Shown: positions 53,450-62,331 of the stretch, in pieces
Layout: each line of letters begins with the position of its first letter
Position numbering within the stretch: position 1 is the stretch's first letter
DNA from: Deinococcus cellulosilyticus NBRC 106333 = KACC 11606
Lineage (GTDB): Bacteria > Deinococcota > Deinococci > Deinococcales > Deinococcaceae
Assembly (NCBI RefSeq): GCF_007990775.1
Contig: NZ_BJXB01000027.1
Coordinates: 15,462 to 79,461, forward strand
Reading direction: 5' to 3'
DNA length: 64,000 bases
The notes under the pieces: generated by a model
The model's database searches: none
What the model was told of the DNA's origin: nothing
What the model saw: the letters and a program-made list of their open reading frames with translations, nothing else
Program-made: the position numbers and the translations under genes

Positions 53450-55672
53450 ATGAACACCGAGACCTCTTCCTTTCAGGACCTTCAGGCGCTGGAGATGTTG
53501 CAGGCGGTGCCTCTGCCTGCCTGGATGCTTTCTGCGGACCGGAAGCACTGGGTGTGCAACGACCTGTGGCTGGAGGCTTTCCCCTCAGGGTGGGATGGCT
53601 GGCTGACGCTGCTTCCGTCTGCAGATCAGGCGAGGGTGCACAGGACGCTGGAAGCAGGTCTGGAGGGCACAGAGAAATTTTCCCTGCAGCGGTTGTTTTT
53701 TCCAGACAGCCCGGGTCGGGCATGGAAGGGTGTGTTCTCTCCGGTGCAGTCTGTGGGGCACCTGACAGGCTGGCTTGTGGTGTTCAGTGAGGACCAGCAG
53801 GAGGAATTGCAGACCCTGAGGGCTGTGGTGAACAGTGTGCCGCTGGGCATTTCTTTCACGGACCGGGATTTGCGGTTTCGAATGATCAATCCTCACATGG
53901 GACAGCACACCATCTACCCTGTGGATGCCTATCTGGGACGCACCTTCAGTGAAGTCTACCAGGGGCACTACCCTGAGGTGGAAGAGGAGTTCCGACAGGT
54001 TCTGCATGGTGGGAAGTCCCTGTTCAATGTTGAATACACTGCGACTGGAGCAGATGGTGTTTCCCGTGACCTGCAACGCAGCCATTTTGCGGTGCGAGAT
54101 GATGCCGGAGAGATCCTCGGGGTGGGTTCTCTGCTGCAGGACATCACCGACAAGAAACGGGCAGAGCGGCAGGTGCAGGACAGCCAGCGGTTTGCGGAGC
54201 GGATCGCGGACACCACCCCCGCACTCATTGTGATCCGGGAAGTTGAGACGCTCCGACTGGTGTATGCCAATGCCGCCATGACCGAGATGCTGGGGTACAG
54301 CCTTCAGGAGACGGAGGACATGAACCGTGAGCAGCTCTTCAGTTCGCTCCACCCAGATGAACTTGAGGCAGCCCATGCCCATGCAGAGAACATTCGCAAT
54401 CTCCCAGATGGACAGAGCCTGGAAAGGGAATACCGCGTCAGGCACAAAGATGGCTCGTGGCACTGGTTTTATGCCCGGACCACAGTCTTTGCCAGGGATG
54501 CAGCGGGTCAGGCCACCATGACCCTCAGCGTGAACCTCGACATCACCGAGCGCAAGAACATCGAGCAGCAGCTCAAGGAGAGCGAAAGGCGTTTTCAGCT
54601 GGTGGCAGATCAGGCCCCGGTGATGATCTTCATGGCGAGTCCAGACCAGAGCTGCACCTTCCTGAACAGAAGCTGGCTGGACTTCACTGGACGCACACCG
54701 GAACAGGATCTGGGATTTGGCTGGGTTCAGTCCATCCATCCGGATGACCTGGAGCACTGCCTGCAGGTGACCCGTGAAGCGCACGAGAAACGCATTCCCT
54801 TTGACCTGGAGATGCGGGTTCGCAGGTTTGACGGGGTGTGGCGCTGGGTGGTGAACCGGGGCATCCCCAGACTCACCCCGGAAGGTGAATTCAGGGGGTT
54901 CATCGGGGCGCTGATTGACATTGATGACCGCAAAAAGGCCGAATCCGCACTGGTTCAGAGCGAGATGCTCACCCGCCAGTTGATGGAAGCCCAGCAGCGT
55001 TTCCTGGCAGACGCCTCCCATGAACTGAGGACCCCTCTGTCCAGCATCCAGGGAAACAGCGAACTGCTGATGCGCTACACCCACCTGCCCGAAGATGAGA
55101 AGAAGGAAATCCTGACGGACATCTACCGGGAAACGGCACGCCTGGGCCGTCTGGTCAGTGACCTCCTGCAACTCGCCAGAGGGGACAGCGGTCTGGGCAT
55201 CCGCGAAACCGAAGTTCCTCTGCACGAGGTGGTGCTGGACGTCTGGCGGGATCTGGAGCGCATGAAACCCGATCACCGGTTCGGGTTGCAGCAGGTGGAT
55301 GAGATCACCCTGATGGGAGACCATGACCGCCTGAAACAACTGGCCCTGATTCTTCTTGAAAACGCTGCCAAATACACCCCGAAAGGGGGCACCATCCAGA
55401 TGGCTCTGATGCGGGCAGGTGAAGAGGCAGAACTCTGTGTCTCAGACACCGGAGTGGGCATCAGCAAGGAAGACCTCCCCAGGGTCTTTGAGCGTTTCTT
55501 CCGGGCAGATGCTGCCCGTTCACTTGGGGAAGACCCGGGAGGAACAGGTCTGGGACTCTCCATCGCACGCTGGATCACCGAGCAGCACGAAGGCACGATC
55601 ACCCTGGAAAGTGAGCTGGGTGTGGGCACCACTGCCCGGGTGAGGTTACCCATTCGTGCACTGGAAGCCTGA
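53450..55672 (+). CDS. Multi-PAS sensor histidine kinase
   Basis: This 740-residue kinase has no membrane segment, so it probably senses a cytoplasmic signal. Three to four PAS domains are visible (about residues 10-110 degenerate, then 115-225, 240-365 and 370-490), each ending in the PAC-like DITDKK/DITERK/DIDDRK pattern. HisKA carries H524 in DASHELRTPLSSIQG, and the HATPase has ENAAKYTPKGG, VSDTGVGIS and GGTGLGLSIARW. Start at 53450 is a choice; 53411 also fits. No response regulator is adjacent, so it is an orphan. Confidence 0.9.
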   Translation: MNTETSSFQDLQALEMLQAVPLPAWMLSADRKHWVCNDLWLEAFPSGWDGWLTLLPSADQARVHRTLEAGLEGTEKFSLQRLFFPDSPGRAWKGVFSPVQSVGHLTGWLVVFSEDQQEELQTLRAVVNSVPLGISFTDRDLRFRMINPHMGQHTIYPVDAYLGRTFSEVYQGHYPEVEEEFRQVLHGGKSLFNVEYTATGADGVSRDLQRSHFAVRDDAGEILGVGSLLQDITDKKRAERQVQDSQRFAERIADTTPALIVIREVETLRLVYANAAMTEMLGYSLQETEDMNREQLFSSLHPDELEAAHAHAENIRNLPDGQSLEREYRVRHKDGSWHWFYARTTVFARDAAGQATMTLSVNLDITERKNIEQQLKESERRFQLVADQAPVMIFMASPDQSCTFLNRSWLDFTGRTPEQDLGFGWVQSIHPDDLEHCLQVTREAHEKRIPFDLEMRVRRFDGVWRWVVNRGIPRLTPEGEFRGFIGALIDIDDRKKAESALVQSEMLTRQLMEAQQRFLADASHELRTPLSSIQGNSELLMRYTHLPEDEKKEILTDIYRETARLGRLVSDLLQLARGDSGLGIRETEVPLHEVVLDVWRDLERMKPDHRFGLQQVDEITLMGDHDRLKQLALILLENAAKYTPKGGTIQMALMRAGEEAELCVSDTGVGISKEDLPRVFERFFRADAARSLGEDPGGTGLGLSIARWITEQHEGTITLESELGVGTTARVRLPIRALEA

Positions 55673-55675
55673 GTT

Positions 55676-56278
55676 TTATTTTTTGAATTGAATTTTGCCC
55701 TGAGGCCCCGTCACAGAGGCCTGGTTTCCCCGAACTCCAGTGGCCTGAATGGTGTAGGTGGTCTTGTTTTTGACAATCTGGCATTTTGCGACTTCCGGAG
55801 GCTGCTTCTGGTTGTTGGGGATGCGGTTGCAGGCCCCGAGGGCACCCTCGAGGGTTTTCCCGCTGGACAGCCAGAACTCCAGATTCAGCTGTGTCTGTCG
55901 CACATAGGCCTGCAGGTAGGTGTCCTGCAGGAACTGGTAGGTCATGCGAATCAGGCTCACATTCACCCCGGAGTTCTTCTGGCGGATGCCCTGACTGGTT
56001 GCGGTGTATTTCTGCCCAGTCTTGCTGACCCCGGTGACCCGGAAGCCCTTGCCAGAGGGGTCCAGACCCAGTTCACAGGTTTTCACACTGGCAGGAACGC
56101 GGCTGTTTCCTGGCAGGGCCTTGCAGGCCAGAGGGAAAGAGAGGCTTTTCCCTGCCGCTGCCTGGTCCTCAGCCATCACCAGGGAGGTCAGGGCGTACTG
56201 CTTCAGGTCAGTGTTGCCCTGTGCCCCTGCAGCCCCAGCCAGCAGCACCAGCAGGATCAGGGATGCAGTGCGTGCCAT
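55676..56278 (-). CDS. Hypothetical secreted protein, 200 aa
   Basis: I do not recognise this exported protein. The signal peptide is SLILLVLLAGAAGAQG. The mature part has cysteines at ACKAL, TCELG, GACNR and KCQIV, possibly two disulfides. It lies three bases from the convergent histidine kinase stop and overlaps the epimerase stop by 22 bases at its start, so it is translationally linked to that gene. Function unknown. Confidence 0.75.
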   Translation of the reverse strand: MARTASLILLVLLAGAAGAQGNTDLKQYALTSLVMAEDQAAAGKSLSFPLACKALPGNSRVPASVKTCELGLDPSGKGFRVTGVSKTGQKYTATSQGIRQKNSGVNVSLIRMTYQFLQDTYLQAYVRQTQLNLEFWLSSGKTLEGALGACNRIPNNQKQPPEVAKCQIVKNKTTYTIQATGVRGNQASVTGPQGKIQFKK

Positions 56279-57246
56279 GCGTTCAGGATCTCCCGGATGC
56301 GTTCTTTTGACAGTCCCTCTTTGAAGGCCTCATCAGGCTGGGTTTTTGCCCAGGTCACCATGTCCTCCACCACTTCAGGCAGGGGAGAGGAGGGCATGCC
56401 GTTCAGTTTTGCCTTTCTGTCGCTCACGCTCAGCATCCCGATGAACTCAGGCTGCTCAGGGAGCCAGATGGGCAGGTCCATCCACGGGCGCACCCCCTGC
56501 TCCAGCAGGAAGTTGCCATCCACCCAGGTGAGGGGAGCATCCGTTCCCGCCTGTTGCACAATCTCGCGCAGCACCTCGCCCCACAGCTCAGGTTCACGGA
56601 CGGTGTTGAAGGTGCCATAAATCTGGTTTTCTACAGTGTGCACCGCAAAATCTGCAATGTCTTTTACGAAGACAAACTGCACTGGACTGACGGGTTTGTT
56701 TGGAGCAATCATCTCATCTCCTTCCAGAGCACGCTTGACCCAGAACGGAAAACGGAAGGTCAGGTCCCGGCCCCCCACCACCAGACCCAGCCTCAGGATG
56801 GTGTGCTTCTCGCCCCACAGTTCTGCCAGGGTGCGTTCACACAGCACCTTCAGACCACCGTAAGTTTCTCCGGTGACCTCCTCGGTGTCTTTGTTTTCCA
56901 GTTCGATGACCGGGCTCTCCTCAGTGATCGGGACCTCTGCACTGTCGGAATACACCGAGATGGTGGACACCAGAACGTAATGCTCCACCCTTCCCTTCAA
57001 AACCTCGACAATCTGCCGGACCTGCCTGGGAACGTAGGCATTCACATCAATCACAGCGTCCCAGCTTCTGCCCTGCAATGCAGACAGATCGGTGTTGCGG
57101 TCTCCCACAAGCTGTTCCACTTCTGCAGGAAGGTCGGTGTTGCTGCGACCCCGGTTGAAAACACTGACCTGATGCCCTGCTTTCAGCAGGCTGTGCACGA
57201 TGTACCAGCCAACAAAACGACTTCCTCCGAGGACCAGAACGTTCAT
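56257..57246 (-). CDS. NAD-dependent epimerase/dehydratase
   Basis: This 329-residue Rossmann protein has VLGGSRFVGWYIVH at the N-terminus, FNRGRSNTD, VSTISVYSD and a YGGLK active-site pair. It belongs to the extended SDR family, close to plant CSP41-like and atypical SDRs. Sugar-nucleotide or nucleotide-related activity is inferred. The AAAGGAGA site sets the ATG; the frame runs far upstream against thrC but this extension is a shadow. The secreted-protein gene follows with overlap. Confidence 0.87.
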   Translation of the reverse strand: MNVLVLGGSRFVGWYIVHSLLKAGHQVSVFNRGRSNTDLPAEVEQLVGDRNTDLSALQGRSWDAVIDVNAYVPRQVRQIVEVLKGRVEHYVLVSTISVYSDSAEVPITEESPVIELENKDTEEVTGETYGGLKVLCERTLAELWGEKHTILRLGLVVGGRDLTFRFPFWVKRALEGDEMIAPNKPVSPVQFVFVKDIADFAVHTVENQIYGTFNTVREPELWGEVLREIVQQAGTDAPLTWVDGNFLLEQGVRPWMDLPIWLPEQPEFIGMLSVSDRKAKLNGMPSSPLPEVVEDMVTWAKTQPDEAFKEGLSKERIREILNAWHALHP

Positions 57247-57456
57247 GATGTCTCCTTTGTGGGTGCTGCCTTTGAATGCGGCTGTGAATCTGTTTGTGCA
57301 CATCTTAACTGGCTTTGCTGAGAAACAGGGGAGGCAGAATTGCTTAGATGTAAGGTCGGCCTGCCCTCCCTGACACGCTAGGCTGATGGTACTCTCACTG
57401 TTCCGATTCAGGGACAACCATCGGGGCCACCTGTGGCTTTCAGCAAAGGAACACAC

Positions 57457-58509
57457 ATGTCCGGACTTCTTGAAAAATACCGCCAGTACTTGCCCGTCAA
57501 TGAAAATACCCCCCTCCTGAGCCTGCACGAGGGCAACACCCCTCTGATTCACGCCACCCACCTCTCCAAGCGCCTCGGGGTCGAACTGTACCTGAAGTAC
57601 GAAGGTCTGAACCCCACGGGCTCTTTCAAGGACCGTGGCATGGTGATGGCGGTGGCCAAGGCCCTGGAGGACGGTTCCAGAAGCATCATCTGTGCTTCCA
57701 CCGGGAACACCTCTGCTGCTGCTGCTGCCTACGCCACCCGCAGTGGCCTGCGCTGCATTGTGCTGATTCCCAACGGGAACATTGCGCTTGGCAAACTGGC
57801 CCAGGCGATGGTGTACGGTGCAGAGATCATTGCCATTGAAGGCAACTTCGATGAGGCGCTCGATCTGGTGCGTGAAATCAGTGCGGTGGAGCCCATCACC
57901 CTGGTGAACTCGGTGAACCCTTTCCGTCTGGAAGGACAGAAGACCGCAGCTTTCGAAGTGGTGGATGTGCTGGGCGATGCTCCTGACGTGCTCGCCATTC
58001 CTGTGGGGAACGCAGGCAACATCTCTGCCTATTGGAAGGGTTTCAAGGAGTACAAAGAGGCCGGAAAGAACCAGAACCTGCCCCGCATGTTTGGTTTTCA
58101 GGCTGCAGGTGCGGCCCCTCTGGTGCTCGGCCACAAGGTGGACAACCCCGAAACCATTGCAACTGCCATTCGCATTGGCAACCCTGCATCTGCACACTTT
58201 GCAAGGGCTGCTGTGGAAGAGTCGGGCGGCCTCTTTGACAGTGTGACCGACGATGAAATCCTGGAAGCCTACCGCCAGATTGCCCTGGAAGGCGTGTTCT
58301 GTGAGCCTGCCAGTGCAGCCAGTGTCGCGGGCATCCTGAAACTCGAGAGCCAGGGCCGTCTGGAAGAGCTGAAAGGCAAACGCATCGTGTGCGTGCTGAC
58401 CGGCAACGGTCTCAAAGACCCCAACACCGCCATCAAGGCCGTGAATGCCCAGCCTGTGGTGGTCAAGGCCGACCTCGAAAGCGTGATGAGGGTCATCAAG
58501 CAAAAGTAA
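57457..58509 (+). CDS. thrC: Threonine synthase
   Basis: This 350-residue PLP enzyme converts O-phosphohomoserine to threonine. The Lys-bearing motif GLNPTGSFKDRG and GNTSAAAAAYATRSGL are intact, and the length is that of the shorter bacterial type. The start is ATG 57457 (MSGLLEKYRQYLP) with an AAAGGA site; a start eight codons upstream is possible. thrB follows after a gap of about 137 bases, so the two threonine-branch genes are likely co-transcribed. Confidence 0.95.
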   Translation: MSGLLEKYRQYLPVNENTPLLSLHEGNTPLIHATHLSKRLGVELYLKYEGLNPTGSFKDRGMVMAVAKALEDGSRSIICASTGNTSAAAAAYATRSGLRCIVLIPNGNIALGKLAQAMVYGAEIIAIEGNFDEALDLVREISAVEPITLVNSVNPFRLEGQKTAAFEVVDVLGDAPDVLAIPVGNAGNISAYWKGFKEYKEAGKNQNLPRMFGFQAAGAAPLVLGHKVDNPETIATAIRIGNPASAHFARAAVEESGGLFDSVTDDEILEAYRQIALEGVFCEPASAASVAGILKLESQGRLEELKGKRIVCVLTGNGLKDPNTAIKAVNAQPVVVKADLESVMRVIKQK

Positions 58510-58532
58510 CCTACTTGATGACCAGCAATTCA

Positions 58533-58553
58533 GGGGCGGGCCATGGGCTCGCC
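58533..58553. repeat. REP-like palindrome, copy 3
   Basis: GGGGCGGGCC-ATG-GGCTCGCCCT lies in the thrC-thrB gap and resembles the copies at 1216 and 1389. Confidence 0.5.
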
Positions 58554-58646
58554 CTCTGGTCCATCCAGACATCCACCTTGATGCAACCCTGAGGACATAT
58601 CATGGAAAGCAATGTTTTGCCCAACCATTCCCCACAGAGGACGACC

Positions 58647-59561
58647 ATGCCCCCCGTGATCATTGAAGTCAGAGCTCCTGCCAGCAGTGCGAACCTGGGA
58701 CCTGGCTTTGACTGCGTGGGAATCAGTTTTGCCCTGTACACCACCGTGCGTGTGACCCCCCAGGATGTTCTGGAGATCGTGCCCATCGGCAAGGACCTTG
58801 AAGGCACCCCCACAGATGAGACCAACATCGTGTATCAGGCGATGCTGGCCCTCGCCCAGACGGCAGGCCTGACGTTGCCTCCGGTGCGTCTGGAAATTGA
58901 GAGTGGCATTCCCCTGGCAAGGGGCCTGGGAAGCAGTGCTGCTGCACTCGTTGCCGGAATGGTGGCCGCAAATGAACTGCTGGGTCGCCCCTTAGACACC
59001 CAGGGTCTGTTTGATCTGGCCAGCCGTCTGGAGGGCCACCCGGACAATGCAGGGGCTTCCCTGGTCGGAGGGGCCGTGGTGGCCACTTTCGATGGGCAGA
59101 CGGCAAAATACCTGCGTTTTCAACTCCCCTCCAGCCTGAGGGCACTTCTGGTGGTGCCGCAATATGCTCTGGAAACCTCGAAAGCCAGGGGGGTCCTGCC
59201 AGACTCGTACTCACGCAGTGACATGGTGTTCCAGCTGTCCCACGCTGCCCTGCTTGCCGCCGGACTGGCAAGTGGCAACCTGACGGTCTTCAAAGAGGCC
59301 ATGCGCGACAGGCTGCACCAGCCTTACCGTGCTGCTCTGGTTCCAGGCCTGCTGGAACTGCTGGAAGGGGCTCCAGAACATGGTGCCCTGGGTGCTGCCC
59401 TGAGTGGCGCAGGCCCCAGCGTGCTGTGCTTCTACGAGGAAAACACCGATCTCTCTGGTCTGAAAGCCTTCCTGACAGGCGTGCTGGAGCAACATGGCAT
59501 TGCTGCCCTGCTGGAAGAACTTCCGCTCGACAACGCAGGGGTCCAGATCGAAACCCGCTGA
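58647..59561 (+). CDS. thrB: Homoserine kinase
   Basis: This 304-residue GHMP kinase phosphorylates homoserine to feed thrC. It has VRAPASSANLGPGFD at the N-terminus, the ATP loop PLARGLGSSAAALVAG and the C-terminal GAALSGAGPSVLCF. Start 58647 gives the usual N-terminal length; an ATG at 58602 with GAGGA is an alternative. The gene order thrC-thrB differs from enteric thrABC. Confidence 0.95.
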   Translation: MPPVIIEVRAPASSANLGPGFDCVGISFALYTTVRVTPQDVLEIVPIGKDLEGTPTDETNIVYQAMLALAQTAGLTLPPVRLEIESGIPLARGLGSSAAALVAGMVAANELLGRPLDTQGLFDLASRLEGHPDNAGASLVGGAVVATFDGQTAKYLRFQLPSSLRALLVVPQYALETSKARGVLPDSYSRSDMVFQLSHAALLAAGLASGNLTVFKEAMRDRLHQPYRAALVPGLLELLEGAPEHGALGAALSGAGPSVLCFYEENTDLSGLKAFLTGVLEQHGIAALLEELPLDNAGVQIETR

Positions 59562-59585
59562 AAGCCTTTTGAGAAAAATGCATAT

Positions 59586-59622
59586 GAAGGGCAGAGGATG
59601 GATGTTCTCTGCCCTTCTTGCT
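59586..59622 (+). terminator. Terminator of thrB
   Basis: GAAGGGCAGAG pairs with CTCTGCCCTTC, followed by TTGCTT. Confidence 0.75.
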
Positions 59623-59650
59623 TGAGGTTGTGCCTGGAGCATCCATGAAC

Positions 59651-59670
59651 TGCTGATGGCTGACTGCTTT
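59651..59670. repeat. GCTGA-type intergenic repeat fragment
   Basis: CTGCTGATGGCTGACTGC repeats the unit of 17817-17849. Confidence 0.4.
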
Positions 59671-59723
59671 CCAGGGAACCTTCACACAGGGTTTTCTGCA
59701 CTACACAAACGCATTTATTCCGC

Positions 59724-59729
59724 TATACT
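59724..59729 (+). promoter_or_regulatory. -10 element of hemC
   Basis: TATACT ends nine bases before the ATG, giving a very short or no leader. Confidence 0.5.
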
Positions 59730-59738
59730 GATACGCGT

Positions 59739-60641
59739 ATGCGTCAAATCGTTGTTGGCACACGCGGCAGCGCACTCGCACTCGCACAGACGCGCCAGAT
59801 CGTCGCCCGCCTCAAAGAAGAATGGCCCGAGATTGAATTCCGGATTCAGACCATCACCACCCGGGGTGATCGGGAACAGGGCGCACTCAAAGGCGACAAG
59901 GGATTCTTCACCAAGGAGATTGAAGAAGCCCTGCTGGCAAATCGCATCGACATTGCCGTGCACAGCCTGAAAGACCTTCCCACCGAAAATCCAGAAGGCC
60001 TGGAAATCGCAAGCATCCCCCGCCGGGTGGATGCCCGTGATGCCCTGGTGGGACGTCCTGGCATGAAATCCCTCAAAGACCTCCCTCAGGGTGCGATTGT
60101 CGGCACCAGCAGCACCCGCCGCAAGGCCCTGCTGAAAGCCTACCGCCCTGATCTTGAAATCCGTGACCTGCGTGGCAACGTGGACACCCGTCTGGCCGCC
60201 CTGGGCCGGGGTGAGTACGACGCCATCGTGCTTGCTTCTGCTGGCCTGATCCGCATGGATCTCAGAAACCGCATTGATGAGTTCCTCGATGTTGCCATCA
60301 TGCTGCCTGCTCCTGGTCAGGGTGCACTGGCCCTGCAGACCCGGGCAGACGATGACCTCGTCATCGAAACCGCCTACTCGATCAACGATGCAGACACCGA
60401 TGACCGCATCACCGCAGAACGTGCCTTCCTGCATGCCATTGGCATGGGATGCATGGCTCCGGTGGGTGCCCTCGCCACCATCGAAAAAGGCATCCTGAAA
60501 CTGGAAGGGGCCATTGCCGCTCCAGATGGCAGCACCGTGATTCGCGCCTCCATCGATGGGGACCCTGAAGAATGCGAAGCCCTCGGGGAAGAACTCGCAG
60601 AAGGCATGATGCAGCAGGGTGCAAAGGACCTGGTCAAGTAA
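59739..60641 (+). CDS. hemC: Porphobilinogen deaminase
   Basis: This 300-residue enzyme builds hydroxymethylbilane for heme and other tetrapyrroles. It has VGTRGSALALAQTRQI, the HSLKDLP motif, GTSSTRRKA, LRGNVDTRL and the cysteine in GMGCMAPVGA that holds the dipyrromethane cofactor. That loop is slightly unusual (most enzymes have GGCQ-P) but keeps the cysteine. The short leader suggests weak or no ribosome site. Confidence 0.96.
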   Translation: MRQIVVGTRGSALALAQTRQIVARLKEEWPEIEFRIQTITTRGDREQGALKGDKGFFTKEIEEALLANRIDIAVHSLKDLPTENPEGLEIASIPRRVDARDALVGRPGMKSLKDLPQGAIVGTSSTRRKALLKAYRPDLEIRDLRGNVDTRLAALGRGEYDAIVLASAGLIRMDLRNRIDEFLDVAIMLPAPGQGALALQTRADDDLVIETAYSINDADTDDRITAERAFLHAIGMGCMAPVGALATIEKGILKLEGAIAAPDGSTVIRASIDGDPEECEALGEELAEGMMQQGAKDLVK

Positions 60642-60659
60642 AGCCTTGCCTCAAGCCAG

Positions 60660-60689
60660 AACACCTCCTGAATCAGGAGGTGTTTTTGT
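60660..60689 (+). terminator. Terminator of hemC
   Basis: AACACCTCCTGA pairs with TCAGGAGGTGTT, followed by TTTG. It lies about 20 bases after the hemC stop. Confidence 0.85.
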
Positions 60690-60850
60690 TTTCATGTTCG
60701 CAAAAATGTGAATTTGCGTGCTCTGGACGCTTTCTGTCACTTCTGGAGTTGGTACGGGTCTTCTGTCTGTGGCCCTCCCGGGGGGGTATGTTAAGATCGT
60801 TGAGGTTCAGCCCTGATAGACAGATGTGCTTCAGGGTTCGGTTGGCACGT

Positions 60851-60856
60851 TAAAAT
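60851..60856 (+). promoter_or_regulatory. Probable -10 of fba
   Basis: TAAAAT lies 19 bases before the ATG of fba, which has a TTAGGAGG site in between. The -35 is not clear. Confidence 0.45.
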
Positions 60857-60875
60857 CTTGCTTTAGGAGGCAACA

Positions 60876-61793
60876 ATGCTCGTTACTGGTTCTGAAATTC
60901 TGGTTCCCGCCCGTGAAGGCAAGTACGGTGTGGGTGCGTTCAACACCAACGACCTGGAAATCACCCAGGCCATCATTCACACTGCCGAAAGACTGCGCAG
61001 CCCGGTGATTGTGCAGATCTCTGAAGGTGCCCTCAAATACGGCGGCAAGGACCTCGTCAATGTGGTGATCGACCTCGCCACCCGCGCCACCGTGCCCGTG
61101 GCACTGCACCTTGACCACGGCTCCAGCTACGAAAGCGCCCTCAAGGCCATCAGCCTGGGCTTCACCAGTGTGATGATCGACGCCAGTCACCACGGCTTCG
61201 AAGAGAACGCCCACGAAACCCGTCGTGTGGTGGAAGCGGCCCACGCCATGGGTGTGACCGTGGAGGCCGAAATTGGCCGCCTCGGGGGCATCGAGGAGCA
61301 CATCGTGGTGAGCGAGGAAGACGCTTTCCTCACCAACCCCGAAGAAGCCCAGAAGTTCGTGGAAGCCACTGGCGTGGACTACCTCGCCATTGCCATCGGC
61401 ACCTCCCACGGCGCTTACAAAGGCAAAGGCCGTCCTTTCATTGACCATGCCCGCATTGAGAAGTGCGCCCAATTGCTCAGCATTCCTCTGGTGGCCCACG
61501 GCTCCAGCGGCGTTCCTGCCTACATCGTTGAGCGTCTGCGTGCTGCAGGCGGCGTGATCGGTGACGCTTTCGGCATCGCTGACGAAGACCTCCAGCAGGC
61601 CACCCAGCACGGCATCGCCAAGGTCAACGTGGACACCGACCTGCGTCTGGCCTTCACCGTGGGTGTGCGCGAAGCCCTCGCCAAGAACCCCAAAGAGTTC
61701 GACCCCCGCAAGATCCTCGGCCCAGCCCGTGATCTGATGGGTGAACTCGTGGAGCACAAGATGCGCGTGCTCGGGTCTGTTGGCAAAGCCTGA
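60876..61793 (+). CDS. fba: Fructose-bisphosphate aldolase, class II
   Basis: This 305-residue zinc aldolase of glycolysis and gluconeogenesis shows YGVGAFNTNDLE, the metal-binding LHLDHGSSYESAL, IDASHHGFEENAHET, the active site IAIGTSHGAYKGKG and HGSSGVPA. The TTAGGAGG site fixes the ATG. Glycolytic turnover of imported sugars would pass through it. Confidence 0.97.
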   Translation: MLVTGSEILVPAREGKYGVGAFNTNDLEITQAIIHTAERLRSPVIVQISEGALKYGGKDLVNVVIDLATRATVPVALHLDHGSSYESALKAISLGFTSVMIDASHHGFEENAHETRRVVEAAHAMGVTVEAEIGRLGGIEEHIVVSEEDAFLTNPEEAQKFVEATGVDYLAIAIGTSHGAYKGKGRPFIDHARIEKCAQLLSIPLVAHGSSGVPAYIVERLRAAGGVIGDAFGIADEDLQQATQHGIAKVNVDTDLRLAFTVGVREALAKNPKEFDPRKILGPARDLMGELVEHKMRVLGSVGKA

Positions 61794-61812
61794 TTTTGCT
61801 CAGGAATGGAAG

Positions 61813-61835
61813 ACCCCGCAAAAGCGGGGTTTTTT
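61813..61835 (+). terminator. Terminator of fba
   Basis: ACCCCGC-AAAA-GCGGGGT is followed by TTTTTC. Confidence 0.9.
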
Positions 61836-62041
61836 CATCAAAAGTCCACTCTGGGTTCTGGACGCCAAAAAGATCCTGTCCTTTTTGAGACCAGCAGAGA
61901 TGGGATGACGGGCATTCTGCTTTTCCGTACACTGTGGTCATGCAATCATGGAAAGTGCCAGAATCCCTTGATTCTCCTGGTGGTGGGTGAATTGCACTGA
62001 AAACTTTGTATGGGTGGTTCTGACATCCCTGGGTAGATTCA

Positions 62042-62076
62042 CCAAAAAGAACCTCAGGGCAAAACCCTGGGTTCTT
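62042..62076 (-). terminator. Terminator of a possible small gene
   Basis: AAGAACCTCAGGG (62047-62059) pairs with CCCTGGGTTCTT (62065-62076), with one T bulged. On the minus strand the stem is followed directly by TTTTT and begins just after the stop of the small reading frame at 62077-62292. Confidence 0.65.
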
Positions 62077-62292
62077 TCAGTAGGTTTTTACATGCTGACG
62101 CTGCGGTCCTTGGAACAGTTCATGAGGCCCCCCCAGCCATTTTGCTGCCATCGGTTTCAGGACAATTTCTTTTGGGACAGGCACAGTGGTTGAAGGCGGG
62201 TTTGAAGACGGAGGATAAGGGCTGAAAAGGATGGAACACTGCATACGATAAGACTTGCCAGAACCCAGTACTGTTTTTGTGAAGCGTTTCAT
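62077..62292 (-). CDS. Possible small gene divergent from the TPR regulator, 71 aa
   Basis: This frame starts with ATG after GAAGGAAA and ends against a terminator, both marks of a real gene. The product (MKRFTKTVLGSGKSYRM, with a proline-rich centre SPYPPSSNPPSTTVPVPKE) matches no family I know. A second frame in the same span (62120-62311, 63 aa) is as open, so the coding status is uncertain; the transcript could instead be a small RNA. It is divergent from the AT-rich TPR regulator, with 39 bases between starts. Confidence 0.3.
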   Translation of the reverse strand: MKRFTKTVLGSGKSYRMQCSILFSPYPPSSNPPSTTVPVPKEIVLKPMAAKWLGGPHELFQGPQRQHVKTY

Positions 62293-62331
62293 ATTTTCCT
62301 TCGGACATCATCGTGATAGTGGGAGTCTACC

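Noticed and set aside
53210..53548. 112-aa minus-strand frame across the third tRNA-like copy
   Set aside because: It reads through tRNA and terminator repeats; the last residues are tRNA-derived junk (CARQESNL), a common false gene.
57247..57456. Threonine-responsive T-box or riboswitch before thrC
   Set aside because: No T-box motif, specifier loop or antiterminator pair could be seen in the 210-base gap.
56257..58572. 771-aa minus-strand frame extending the epimerase upstream
   Set aside because: Everything upstream of 57246 lies against thrC and has no domain; the epimerase start has a good ribosome site.
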